Assembly (NCBI RefSeq): GCF_014648695.1
Contig: NZ_BMRP01000049.1
Location: forward strand, 9,424-45,249
Length of the DNA stretch: 35,826 bases
Direction of reading: 5' to 3'
DNA from: Streptomyces albospinus
GTDB taxonomy: Bacteria > Actinomycetota > Actinomycetes > Streptomycetales > Streptomycetaceae
The stretch's first letter is position 1. Each line of letters starts with the position of its first letter. The notes beneath the pieces were generated by a model. The model was not told the DNA's origin. It did not search any database and saw only the letters and a program-made list of their open reading frames with translations. This document shows positions 23,465-33,007 of the stretch, one piece after another. The translations under genes and the position numbers were made by a program.

Positions 23465-24393
23465 GGCCGGCACTTCTCCTTGGCGGTGATCTCCGTCATC
23501 TGATGCTCGGTGAAGCCGAAGGGCCGCATGAGGTCCAGGAGTTCCCCCGTTTTCTTCATCTTGTGCAGTTCGCGGTTGAAGGCGTCGCGCAGATTGGTCT
23601 CCGGGGTGCGGAACGCGAAGGCGCCGACGTCGATGACCGGCTTGCCCTTCATGAGCGGCGTGACCTCGGCCGTCGCCTCCGCCTTGGTGGTCCCCGACTG
23701 CCGTACGACGTTGCGCACCGTCACGGCCGTGCCGACGAAGACGTCCACCCGGCCCTGCTCGACCGCCAGCAGACCGGCCAACTGGTCCGGCAGCGTGGTG
23801 ATGTGGGTGACCCCGGCTTCCTTGGCGTATCCGAGTTCGGCATAACCGACACCGGTGGCCATCCGCGCGCCGGTCCGCGCGATGTCCTTGTAGCTGTGCA
23901 GGTTCTTGGGATTTCCCTTGGGGACGATGAAGGCGTCCAGCATCTGGTATTCGGGGTCGGCGAAGATGACCTGGGCGCAGCGCTCGGGATTGATGTACAT
24001 CCCGGCCGCGACCACATCGAACTGCTGCGAATTCAGCCCGACGATGAGCGAGCCGAAATCCGTCGGAAAGGGCTCGACCCGCGGGACGCCGAGCCGCCGG
24101 AAGACGGTCCGGGCGATGGTGGGTGACGAGCCGGTCATCTTGCCGTCGGTGCCGATATAGCCGTAGGGCTGCTCACCCGCCAGCCCCAGCGTGACCGATC
24201 CCTTCTTGCGCAGCCGCTCCAGCAGATGCCCGCCGCCCGCGGCGTCGGCGGCCGGCACCCGGCTGCACGCACCAACCGCTCCCATGGCACCCGCGGCGCC
24301 GAGCGCCGCTACCCCCGCGAGCAGCGAGCGGCGGCGGATGCCGCTGGTTCGTTGTCCTTGGCTGTCTGAGGTCTTCCCCTGTGGTGGAGCCAT
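23461..24393 (-). CDS. ABC transporter substrate-binding lipoprotein, polar amino acid/ectoine type (EhuB-like)
   Basis: 310 residues. The signal sequence has a twin-arginine-like GIRRRSLLAG and a lipobox AVGAC with Cys43. The mature domain is a family-3 solute-binding fold: GSVTLGLAGEQPYGYIGTDGKMTGSSPTIA, FPTDFGSLIVGLNSQQFDVVAAGMYI, ARMATGVGYAELGYAKEAGV and QGRVDVFVGTAVTVRNVV. Ligands in this family are amino acids, ectoines and similar small zwitterions. ATG 24393 has no clear ribosome-binding site; a GTG at 24420 in the same frame is an alternative that adds nine residues. It is the first gene of the transporter operon and divergent from the DUF3830 gene. Confidence 0.9.
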   Translation of the reverse strand: MAPPQGKTSDSQGQRTSGIRRRSLLAGVAALGAAGAMGAVGACSRVPAADAAGGGHLLERLRKKGSVTLGLAGEQPYGYIGTDGKMTGSSPTIARTVFRRLGVPRVEPFPTDFGSLIVGLNSQQFDVVAAGMYINPERCAQVIFADPEYQMLDAFIVPKGNPKNLHSYKDIARTGARMATGVGYAELGYAKEAGVTHITTLPDQLAGLLAVEQGRVDVFVGTAVTVRNVVRQSGTTKAEATAEVTPLMKGKPVIDVGAFAFRTPETNLRDAFNRELHKMKKTGELLDLMRPFGFTEHQMTEITAKEKCRP

Positions 24394-24465
24394 GGGCGCG
24401 CGGCTACCCGAACCCTTCACACATATGCCGATCGTTTCCGGCCCGTCACGTGGGTGCGGGAGATG

Positions 24466-24494
24466 TTCCGTACGCCGGTATTGCCCCCTACGCT
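24466..24494 (+). promoter_or_regulatory. Promoter of the DUF3830 gene
   Basis: TTCCGT (24466-24471), a 17-bp spacer and TACGCT (24489-24494) fit a vegetative streptomycete promoter. The expected start falls at or next to ATG 24501, so the transcript is probably leaderless, which agrees with the missing ribosome-binding site. Confidence 0.45.
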
Positions 24495-24500
24495 CGGGAT

Positions 24501-25001
24501 ATGACCGATCGCTTCATCGAAGTCTCCCTGGACAAGCGCGGCGTGAGCTGCACGGCCAAGTTGCTCGACGACCGCGCTCCGATCACCTGCAATGCCGTCT
24601 GGGATGCGCTCCCTCTAGGCGGCGATGTCTACCACGCCAAGTACGCCCGCAACGAGATCTACGCGCTGGTTCCGCCGTTCGCGCCGCAGGAGCCGCCGCT
24701 GGAGAACCCGACGATCACCCCGATCCCCGGCGACCTGTGCTACTTCACCTTCAGCGACACCCAGTTGGGCACCGCGTCGTACGGCTACGAGCAGGAGGCC
24801 AAGCACCAGGGCCGCGCCACCGTCGTCGACCTCGCGCTGTTCTACGAGCGCAACAACCTGCTGATCAACGGTGACGCGGGCTGGGTGCCGGGCATCGTCT
24901 GGGGCGCGGTCGTCGACGGCCTGGACCGGATGGCCGACGCCTGCCAGGACCTGTGGCGGGCCGGGGCCCTGGGGGAGACCCTGAACTTCCGCCGGGCCTG
25001 A
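24501..25001 (+). CDS. DUF3830 family protein
   Basis: 166 residues, near the usual length of the family. Landmarks are FIEVSLDKRGVSCTAKLLDDRAPITCNAVWDALPLGGDVYHAKYARNEIYALVPP and TPIPGDLCYFTFSDTQLG. DUF3830 members adopt a cyclophilin-like barrel, and their function is not established to my knowledge. The gene stands alone on the plus strand, divergent from the transporter operon and convergent with the amidase gene 15 bp away. Its place among uptake and amide-cleaving genes suggests it acts on or binds the imported compound. The start is supported by the promoter spacing upstream. Confidence 0.9.
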   Translation: MTDRFIEVSLDKRGVSCTAKLLDDRAPITCNAVWDALPLGGDVYHAKYARNEIYALVPPFAPQEPPLENPTITPIPGDLCYFTFSDTQLGTASYGYEQEAKHQGRATVVDLALFYERNNLLINGDAGWVPGIVWGAVVDGLDRMADACQDLWRAGALGETLNFRRA

Positions 25002-25016
25002 GGAACCCCGGCAGCC

Positions 25017-26435
25017 CTACGGGGCCGGGGGCGCGGGGATCTCCGCGGCCCCGGCCCCGTACAGCGCGTGCGCGACGCGCAGCACCAGCGCGTCCGCGTG
25101 CCGCGCACCCACCAACTGCACCCCGATCGGCAGCCCGTCGCCGTCCACCCCGCAGGGCAGCGTCGCGGCGGGCTGCTGGGTGAGGTTGAAGGGGTAGGTG
25201 AACGGCGTCCAGCCCGTCCAGCGGGTGTGGCCCGAACCGGACGGCACTTCCGCGCCCGCCTCGAAGGCGGTGATCGGCTCGGTCGGCGTCACCAGCAGGT
25301 CGTAGCCGCGGTGGAAGCGGCCCATCGCCCGCCCCAGCGCCATCCGCACATCGACCGCCGCCAGATACTCCAGCGCGCTGTAGCGGGCGCCCCGCTCGCA
25401 GATCTCCCGCAGCCCCGGGTCCAGCAGCGCCCGCTCCGCGTCCCCGAGCGGCTGCACCAGCCGGGCCGCGCCGCTGAACCACAGGGTGTGGAACGCCTCC
25501 ACGGGATCCTCGATGCCCGGGTCGGCCTCCTCGACGTGCGCGCCGAGTCCGGCCAGCCGGTCCGCGACCCCGCGGACCGCCGCGGCGACCTCCGGGGCCA
25601 CCGGGACGTCCCAGCCCAGCGACGGGCTGTAGGCCACCCGCAGCCCGGACACCGGGCCGGCCAGCGCCTCCCGGAACGAGCCGGCCACCGGCCCCAGCTG
25701 CGACCAGTCCCGCCAGTCGGGGCGGCAGATCACATCCATCATCAGCGCCGCGTCCGCCGCGTCGCGGGTCATCGGACCGACGTGCGCCAGCGTCCCGAAC
25801 GGGCTCGCCGGATAGTGGGGCACCCGCCCGTACGTCGCCTTGAGCGCGAAGATCCCGCAGAACGACGCCGGGATCCGCACCGAGCCGCCGCCGTCCGTGC
25901 CCAGGCTCAGCGGTCCCGCCCCCAGCGCCACCGCCGCCGCGCTGCCGCCGCTGGACCCGCCGGCGGTGCGCCGCGGGTCGTACGGATTGCCCGTCACCCC
26001 GTGCCGCGGACTGTCGGTGACACCCTTCCAGCCGAACTCCGGTGTGGTCGTCTTGCCGACGAACACCGCGCCCGACTCGCGCAGCCGGGCCACCGACGGC
26101 GCGTCCTCGTCCCAGACCGCGCCCTCGGTCCGCACCGTCCGCGAGCCGCGCAGCGTCGGCGCGCCCCGGGTCAGCAGCACGTCCTTGACGGTCACCGGCA
26201 CCCCGTCCACCGGCCCGGCCGGCTCCCCGCGCACCCACCGCTTCGCCGACTCCTCGGCGGCGGCCAGCGCCTCGTCCGCGGTGATCCGGGTGAAGGAGTT
26301 GGTGGCGGCCTGGGCGGCGGCGGCGCGTTCCAGTACGGCCGCGGTGGCCTCCACGGGGGAGAACTCGCCGGCGGCGTAGCCGGCCGTCAGACGGGTGGCG
26401 GTGAGATCGGCGAGGTGGGTCGGTCCGTTCGTCAT
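25017..26435 (-). CDS. Amidase (amidase signature family)
   Basis: 472 residues. The catalytic Ser-cisSer-Lys triad is visible: Lys84 in PVTVKDVL, the cis-Ser at 161/162 in AGGSSGGSAAAVA, and Ser185 in GTDGGGSVRIPAS. The family hydrolyses small and aryl amides to acid and ammonia. The C-terminal part (FTYPFNLTQQPAATLPCGVDGDGLPIGVQLVG) is standard. ATG 26435 follows GGAGG. It lies 70 bp downstream of the D-2-hydroxyacid dehydrogenase gene on the same strand, so the two form an operon. Substrate is unknown; its company makes a dicarboxylic monoamide or hydroxy-acid amide attractive. Confidence 0.92.
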   Translation of the reverse strand: MTNGPTHLADLTATRLTAGYAAGEFSPVEATAAVLERAAAAQAATNSFTRITADEALAAAEESAKRWVRGEPAGPVDGVPVTVKDVLLTRGAPTLRGSRTVRTEGAVWDEDAPSVARLRESGAVFVGKTTTPEFGWKGVTDSPRHGVTGNPYDPRRTAGGSSGGSAAAVALGAGPLSLGTDGGGSVRIPASFCGIFALKATYGRVPHYPASPFGTLAHVGPMTRDAADAALMMDVICRPDWRDWSQLGPVAGSFREALAGPVSGLRVAYSPSLGWDVPVAPEVAAAVRGVADRLAGLGAHVEEADPGIEDPVEAFHTLWFSGAARLVQPLGDAERALLDPGLREICERGARYSALEYLAAVDVRMALGRAMGRFHRGYDLLVTPTEPITAFEAGAEVPSGSGHTRWTGWTPFTYPFNLTQQPAATLPCGVDGDGLPIGVQLVGARHADALVLRVAHALYGAGAAEIPAPPAP

Positions 26436-26505
26436 GCGTCCTCCGAGCGTCGGCCGCCCCGGGCGGGGCGGCGGGCGGGGCGCGGGCCCGCGGCGGCCCG
26501 CGGCG

Positions 26506-27480
26506 TCACGGCACCGGGACGTAGCCGAGCCGTTTGTCGACCACGTTGAGCAGCGGCTCGCCGGCCGCCCACCGGTCGAAGTTGTCCTGGAACTGCTCGG
26601 CCAGCGCGTCCCGCCAGCCCAGGGTGTCGCCGCTCATGTGCGGCGAGACGATCAGATGCGGTACGTCCCACAGCGGACTGTCCACGCCCAGCGGCTCGCG
26701 CTCGAAGACGTCCAGCGCCGCCGCCGCGATCCGCCAGTCGCGCAGCGCCGCCTCCAGCGCCGCCTCGTCGACCAGCGGCCCGCGCCCGACGTTGATGAAC
26801 CGGGCGCGGCGCGGCATCCGCGCGAACGCCGCCGCGTCGAACAGGCCGCGGGTCTCCTCCGTCAGCGGCGCCGCGCAGACCACCCAATCCGCATGCGGCA
26901 GCAGCCCGTTCAGCGCGCCGGCCGCATGGACCCGGCCGAACTCCGGATCCTCAGGTCGCTCCCGCCGGCCGACCAGATCCACCGTGACACCCAGTGCCAG
27001 CAAGGTGGCGCCGATGGCCCGGCCGATCGGTCCGGAGCCCACCACGACGGCGCGGGTGCCGGCCAGCCGCAGCGTCTCGCGGTGCTGCCAGCGCCGCTGC
27101 CGCTGGAGCTCCCAACTTCCGTAGAAGTCCTTGGCCATGGCGATCACCAGTCCGGCGACATACTCGGCGATCGGCTGCTCGAAGACCCCGCGGGCGTTGG
27201 TGACGACGGTGTCGTCGGCGATCAGCGCCGGGCTCAGGAGCCGGTCCACGCCGGCGCTCGCGGTGTGCACCCAACGGGGGCGGGGGCCGCGTTCCGGCCA
27301 GCTCTCCCGGATCGCGTCGGAGGTGAAATTCCAGGCCAACAGCACGTCGGCGGTGGGGAGTCGATCGGCCAGGGTCGTCTCGTCGGCGAAGACCACCCGG
27401 GCCCGGCCGGCGAGCCGGTCCAGCTTCGGGGGCGGGTCGGAACCGAGGACGAGAACGGTGCGGTCGGTGCGGTCGGACAT
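26506..27480 (-). CDS. D-2-hydroxyacid dehydrogenase
   Basis: 324 residues. The NAD(P)-binding motif is GSGPIGRAIG (148-157). The catalytic set is Arg233 in NVGRGPLVDE, Glu262 in DVFEREPL and His281 in SPHMSG. It reversibly oxidises D-2-hydroxy acids to 2-keto acids. The segment NARGVFEQPIAEYV (~95-108) is typical of the GhrA/short-chain type. ATG 27480 lies immediately beside a TCAGAA/TTCTGA dyad. It is the first gene of a two-gene operon with the amidase and is divergent from the isomerase-like genes. Confidence 0.92.
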   Translation of the reverse strand: MSDRTDRTVLVLGSDPPPKLDRLAGRARVVFADETTLADRLPTADVLLAWNFTSDAIRESWPERGPRPRWVHTASAGVDRLLSPALIADDTVVTNARGVFEQPIAEYVAGLVIAMAKDFYGSWELQRQRRWQHRETLRLAGTRAVVVGSGPIGRAIGATLLALGVTVDLVGRRERPEDPEFGRVHAAGALNGLLPHADWVVCAAPLTEETRGLFDAAAFARMPRRARFINVGRGPLVDEAALEAALRDWRIAAAALDVFEREPLGVDSPLWDVPHLIVSPHMSGDTLGWRDALAEQFQDNFDRWAAGEPLLNVVDKRLGYVPVP

Positions 27481-27483
27481 AGG

Positions 27484-27499
27484 TCAGAAACCGTTCTGA
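27484..27499. promoter_or_regulatory. Operator-like dyad at the dehydrogenase start
   Basis: TCAGAA (27484-27489) and TTCTGA (27494-27499) form a perfect 6-bp inverted repeat with a 4-bp spacer, three bases before the start codon. A direct repeat CGTATGC-ccc-CGTATGC follows at about 27502. A repressor site for the divergent region is plausible. Confidence 0.4.
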
Positions 27500-27555
27500 A
27501 ACGTATGCCCCGTATGCAAGGAACAGGGCGCCGACAGATGCCTGAGATGCGAGGA

Positions 27556-27585
27556 TTGACCACGCTAGGAAGTCGTATCTACCGT
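27556..27585 (+). promoter_or_regulatory. Promoter for the isomerase-like genes
   Basis: TTGACC (27556-27561), an 18-bp spacer and TACCGT (27580-27585) fit a vegetative promoter. The leader to ATG 27689 would be about 97 nt. This argues against a longer reading of the first isomerase-like gene from GTG 27584. Confidence 0.45.
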
Positions 27586-27688
27586 GTCAACAACGGCTCT
27601 GTCCCGACGTCCCGGCTTGTCCGGCTGCACCACCTCATCCGGCCACTGGCCTGGCCATTCCAGCCCTTCGTGTCTTCTAGGGGCCTTC

Positions 27689-28615
27689 ATGGACGTCTCT
27701 TTCCTGGGTGGCCCACAGCCTCAGCTCGGCGTGGGCGTCGTCGCACCCTTCGACTTCGCGCTCGACCGGGAGTTGTGGCGCTGGGTCCCCGACGACGTGT
27801 CCCTCCACCTCACCCGAACCCCCTTCGTGCCCGTCGAGGTCAGTCTCGACCTGGCCCGTCTGGTCAGCGAGCACGAAACGCTGCACGCCGCCGTCGAGGC
27901 GCTGTGCGCGGTATCACCGCAGGTCATCGCCTATGCCTGCACGTCCGGCAGCTTCGTCGGCGGCGCGGCGGGCGAACGCGCGATGTGCGCGGCCATGTCG
28001 CAGGCGGGCGACGTCCCCTCGCTCACCACCTCGGGCGCGATCATCGAAGCGCTGCGCGAGATCGGCGCCCGGCGCATCGCCGTCGTCACGCCCTACACGA
28101 AATCGGTCACCGACTCCCTGGAGGACTATCTCGGCGAGGCGGGCATCACGGTCACCGGCCGCGCCTACCTCGGACTCACCCGGCACATCTGGAAGGTCCC
28201 CTACCGCGACGTCGTCGACATGGCCCGCGCGGCCGTCGTCGGCGGCCCCGAGGCCCTGTTCATCAGCTGTACGAACCTGCCCACCTACGACGTCATCCCG
28301 CAGCTGGAAGCCGAACTGCGGATGCCGGTCCTGTCCGCCAATCAGGTCACGATGTGGGCCGCACTGCGCGCCATCGGCGTACCGGCCGTCGGCGCGTACC
28401 AGGCGCTGCTCGACCCGGTGGCACGGCGCGGGCCGGCGGCTATGACCGGCACGACCGGCATGACCGGCACTCAGCCGCCGCCCGCCGGCGGACCGGGCGC
28501 CACCCCCGAAGCCGCCTTCGCCGGACCGCCGGCCCCGCCCGAGGCGGACGCCGTCGACGGCACCGAACCGCCCCCGTACCTGCCCGACGACCCCGGACCC
28601 CAGCCCCCCGTGTGA
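27689..28615 (+). CDS. Maleate isomerase / Asp-Glu racemase family protein (Cys-Cys copy)
   Basis: 308 residues. The two catalytic cysteines of the family are present: Cys84 in IAYACTSGSFVGG and Cys194 in LFISCTNLPTYDV. Family members are maleate cis-trans isomerase, arylmalonate decarboxylase, Asp/Glu racemases and EutA. The fold also shows ALREIGARRIAVVTPYT and PVLSANQVTMWAALRAIG. About 70 residues of Pro/Ala-rich sequence follow the enzyme domain and are unlikely to be catalytic. It is divergent from the dehydrogenase/amidase operon and 105 bp ahead of a paralogue. Maleate or a substituted maleate as substrate would connect with the amidase next door; that is an inference. Confidence 0.9.
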   Translation: MDVSFLGGPQPQLGVGVVAPFDFALDRELWRWVPDDVSLHLTRTPFVPVEVSLDLARLVSEHETLHAAVEALCAVSPQVIAYACTSGSFVGGAAGERAMCAAMSQAGDVPSLTTSGAIIEALREIGARRIAVVTPYTKSVTDSLEDYLGEAGITVTGRAYLGLTRHIWKVPYRDVVDMARAAVVGGPEALFISCTNLPTYDVIPQLEAELRMPVLSANQVTMWAALRAIGVPAVGAYQALLDPVARRGPAAMTGTTGMTGTQPPPAGGPGATPEAAFAGPPAPPEADAVDGTEPPPYLPDDPGPQPPV

Positions 28616-28720
28616 GGCCGGTCCGGTTCCGCACCGCCCGCCCGCCCGCTGCCGGCGCCCGCGCCGGCAGCCCGCCTTCCGCACCGCACCCCCGTACGCG
28701 CACCCGCAAGGGAGAACTGC

Positions 28721-29446
28721 ATGGCATCGGTCGGCTTCCTCTACCCCGGCCACTCCGCCGAGGACGACTACCCCCGGCTCGAAACGCTCCTGGGCGGCAC
28801 CGTCCGCCTGCCGCTCGTCCACACCGACATCGGCGAGGACGCCCACCGCGTCGACGCGCTCCTGGAGATGGGCGCCGCGCCCCGGCTCGCCGCCGGCGTC
28901 GCCGAGCTCAGGGCCCGCGGCGCCGAAGCCGTCGTGTGGGCCTGCACCAGCGCCAGCTTCGTCTACGGCTGGGAAGGCGCCCAGCAGCAGGTGCGAGAGC
29001 TGTCGGCCACCGCCGGGCTGCCCGCGTCCAGCACGTCCTTCGCCTTCGCGCACGCCGTCCGGGAGATCGGCGCCGGCCGGGTCGCGATCGCCGCGACCTA
29101 CCCCGACGATGTCGCCGAGTACTTCCACGCGTTCCTGAAATCCGCCGGTACGGAGGTCGTGGCGACCCGCGGCAGCGGCATCATCACCGCGGCCGAGGTC
29201 GGCACCTGGGGCCGCGACGAGGTGTTGGCCCTGGCCCGCGCCGGCGACCACCCCGATGCGGACGCCGTCCTGCTGCCCGACACCGCCCTGCACACCGCCG
29301 CCCATCTGCCCGCCCTCGAAGCGGCGCTCGGCAAGCCGGTCCTCACCGCCAATCAGGTGACGGCCTGGGAGGGCCTGCGGCTGCTCGGCCGTACGCTCGC
29401 CTGCCCGGAACTGGGCACGCTCTTCTCCCGGGCCGCCCGCGACTGA
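28721..29446 (+). CDS. Maleate isomerase / Asp-Glu racemase family protein (single-Cys copy)
   Basis: 241 residues, a divergent paralogue of the preceding gene. The first cysteine is kept (Cys75 in VVWACTSASFVYG), but at the second position the sequence is AVLLPDTALHTAA, with Asp187 where the neighbour has Cys194. Other landmarks agree: AHAVREIGAGRVAIAATYPDD and PVLTANQVTAWEGLRLLG. A one-Cys active site would suit a decarboxylase, a one-base isomerase or a non-catalytic partner. AAGGGAGA lies 8 nt before ATG 28721. The two genes are probably co-transcribed and might form a hetero-oligomer. Confidence 0.88.
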   Translation: MASVGFLYPGHSAEDDYPRLETLLGGTVRLPLVHTDIGEDAHRVDALLEMGAAPRLAAGVAELRARGAEAVVWACTSASFVYGWEGAQQQVRELSATAGLPASSTSFAFAHAVREIGAGRVAIAATYPDDVAEYFHAFLKSAGTEVVATRGSGIITAAEVGTWGRDEVLALARAGDHPDADAVLLPDTALHTAAHLPALEAALGKPVLTANQVTAWEGLRLLGRTLACPELGTLFSRAARD

Positions 29447-29599
29447 CCGCGACCGGCCCCGGCGGGCACCGCCGGAACCACCACCCCGCCCGGGAATAAA
29501 CGGAGAATTACTCCGGTTATCCTCCTCGCAGACCCGTGACGGCAGACCGTGACGGCAGATCAGCGACGGCAGATCCATGACGCGAGGAGGACCCGCACC

Positions 29600-30784
<1,185 letters not shown>

Positions 30785-30813
30785 CGCGGTGTACGCGGCG
30801 CGGGGCGCGCGGC

Positions 30814-32700
30814 TCAGCCGCAGGCGCGCCCCGCGTCCAGCAGCGCCTCCACCCGGTCCGGCGCCACCGGCCGCGAGTAGAGCCACCCCTGGCCGGTGTC
30901 GCAGCCGATGCGGCGCAGCCGTTCGGCCTGCTCGGCGCTCTCGACGCACTCCGCGGTGACGGTGAGGCCGAGCCGGTGCGCCAGCGCGACCAGCGCCTCC
31001 ACGATCATCTCGTCCGCCGGGTTCGGGTGCTCCTGCGACCGGAAGCCGTGGACGAACGATCCGTCCAGCTTCAGCACGGACACCGGCAGCCGGCTCAGAT
31101 AGGCGAGGTTGGAGTAGCCGGTGCCGAAGTCGTCGATGGCGATCCGCACGCCCATGTCGCTGAGTGCCTGAAGCGCCTGGAGCGGCCGGCCGGCCGAGCC
31201 CATCACCGCCGACTCGGTCAGCTCCAGCTGGAGCAGCCGCGGCGGCAGTCCGGTCTCCGCCAGGATCCCGGCGACGTCGGCCACCAGGTCGGAGTCCCAC
31301 ACCTGACGTACGGCCACATTCACGCTGACGAACAGCGGCTGGCCGCCGGGGTGCGCCAGCTGCCAGGCGCGCGCCTGATAGCAGGCCCGCTCCAGTACCC
31401 AGCGCCCCAGTTCGACGATCGCGCCGTTCTCCTCCGCCAGGGCGATGAACCGATTCGGCGACAGCACCCCGAACTGCGGGTGCCGCCACCGCACCAGCGC
31501 CTCCACGCCCTGCGCCCGGCCGTCCCCCAGCCCCACCAGAGGCTGGTACTCCAGCGTGAACTCGCCGCGGTCCACGGCCGGCCGCAGCGTGCTGGACAGC
31601 GCCTGCCGGGTCATCCGGTGGGCGTTGCGCTCCGGGTCGAAGAGCGTCCAGCGGGCCTTGCCGTCCTCCTTGGCCCAGTACAGCGTGGTGTCCGCGGCCT
31701 GCATCAGCCCCGTCGCGGTGGTGCCGCTCGCGGCCCGCTCCACGACGCCGATGCTCGCCGACACCGAAAGCCGCTGCCCGGCCAGGTCGAAGGGTCGCTG
31801 AAGCGCGTCCAGGACGCACTGCGCGAGCTCGGCCACCTGGTCGGTGCCGGTGGAGTCCTCGACCAGCAGCGCGAACTCGTCGCCGCCCAGCCGCGCCACC
31901 AGATGCCCGCCGCGGCCCGGACCGCGGTCCGCTGCGCTCTCCGCGCAGCGCGTCAGCCGCTGCGCCACGGCGCTCAGCAGCCGGTCGCCGACGCGGTGCC
32001 CGAGGGTGTCGTTGACGGCCTTGAAGCCGTCCAGGTCCAGATAGCACAGCCCGATCCGGCCGGTGCCGGCCGGCTCGAAGGCGGCCGTCTCCAGGGCCGC
32101 GGCGAGCCGCTCGAAGAACAGCGCCCGGTTGGGCAGCCGGGTCACCGGATCGTGCATCTGCAAATGCCGCAGCCGCGCCAGCAGATCATGCCGGTCGCTG
32201 ATGTCCGAGACCGACAGCAGCACCCGCTCCTCGCCGCCCGCCGGCCCGTCGGCGACCGGCTCGACGGTCACCTCCACCCAAACGGAGTTCCCGTCGGACT
32301 GTTTGAGCCGGCGGGTGCACCGCAGCCGGTCGCTGCGCCCGCACAGCACCTCGCGGTAGGCGGTCCACACCCGCGGGTCGGCGCCGAGGTCGGTGAGGTC
32401 GGCGGCGGTGGCCGCGACCAGGTCGTCCGGGGCGGCGCCGACCAGTTCGCCGAAGGCGGGGTTGGCGGCCAGCACCAGCCCGTCGCGGTTGAGGACCGCC
32501 ATCGGGTGCCGTGCCGCGTGGAAGGCGGCGCGGTAGTCGCCGAGCGAGGCGGCGGTGCCGTCGCAGCGCGCCGCACTGTCGCAGGGCGGTTCCGGGGCGG
32601 TCCGGGCGTCGCCGGATTCTTTGGTCGTACCATCACGCTCGGTCACCGAGGGCAGCGTCGCTCCCGGCGTGCGGCCCGTACCGTCGGGGTGTCCGCTCAC
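30814..32700 (-). CDS. PAS-GGDEF-EAL cyclic-di-GMP turnover protein
   Basis: 628 residues, soluble, no membrane helix. A PAS sensor covers ~50-165 (YRAAFHAARHPMAVLNRDGLVLAANPAFGELVG). The GGDEF domain has an intact ARLGGDEFALLVE at ~270-278. The EAL domain has VEALVRWRHP (~396), ELTES, IDDFGTGYSNLAYL, LKLDGSF and AECVES, so both diguanylate cyclase and phosphodiesterase sites look usable. Cyclic di-GMP governs the switch to sporulation in streptomycetes. GTG 32700 is chosen because GGAG lies 8 nt upstream; the frame extends to 32823 without domain content. It converges with the LLM gene. Confidence 0.9.
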   Translation of the reverse strand: MSGHPDGTGRTPGATLPSVTERDGTTKESGDARTAPEPPCDSAARCDGTAASLGDYRAAFHAARHPMAVLNRDGLVLAANPAFGELVGAAPDDLVAATAADLTDLGADPRVWTAYREVLCGRSDRLRCTRRLKQSDGNSVWVEVTVEPVADGPAGGEERVLLSVSDISDRHDLLARLRHLQMHDPVTRLPNRALFFERLAAALETAAFEPAGTGRIGLCYLDLDGFKAVNDTLGHRVGDRLLSAVAQRLTRCAESAADRGPGRGGHLVARLGGDEFALLVEDSTGTDQVAELAQCVLDALQRPFDLAGQRLSVSASIGVVERAASGTTATGLMQAADTTLYWAKEDGKARWTLFDPERNAHRMTRQALSSTLRPAVDRGEFTLEYQPLVGLGDGRAQGVEALVRWRHPQFGVLSPNRFIALAEENGAIVELGRWVLERACYQARAWQLAHPGGQPLFVSVNVAVRQVWDSDLVADVAGILAETGLPPRLLQLELTESAVMGSAGRPLQALQALSDMGVRIAIDDFGTGYSNLAYLSRLPVSVLKLDGSFVHGFRSQEHPNPADEMIVEALVALAHRLGLTVTAECVESAEQAERLRRIGCDTGQGWLYSRPVAPDRVEALLDAGRACG

Positions 32701-33007
32701 TGCTCGCTCCCGCTTGGCGCTTGTCTCGTGACGGAGGGGGGACCTCGCGCTGGAAAGTGTGGCGATCATAGAGGCTGGCGCAACGGCCGATCCAGCGACG
32801 TAGCCGTGACCATCCGCACGCATGACGGAACTTCAGCCATTTCTGCCCGGCTCTGTTCGCACCGATTGCCCCTTTGGTCGCTTGTGACTTTCCGTTACGG
32901 GACATGGGGGACGCGCCGGTCACTCGTATGAGGTCCCAAAACAGGACGAATAGCATTAAATCGCCTCAGGGTAGATGGGTGTCCCGAATCCGTCCCTGGA
33001 GGTCCAT

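Noticed and set aside
20925..24393. Firm assignment of the transporter as the ectoine system EhuABCD
   Set aside because: The resemblance is to the wider polar amino acid family, and no ectoine catabolic enzyme is nearby; the ligand is left open.
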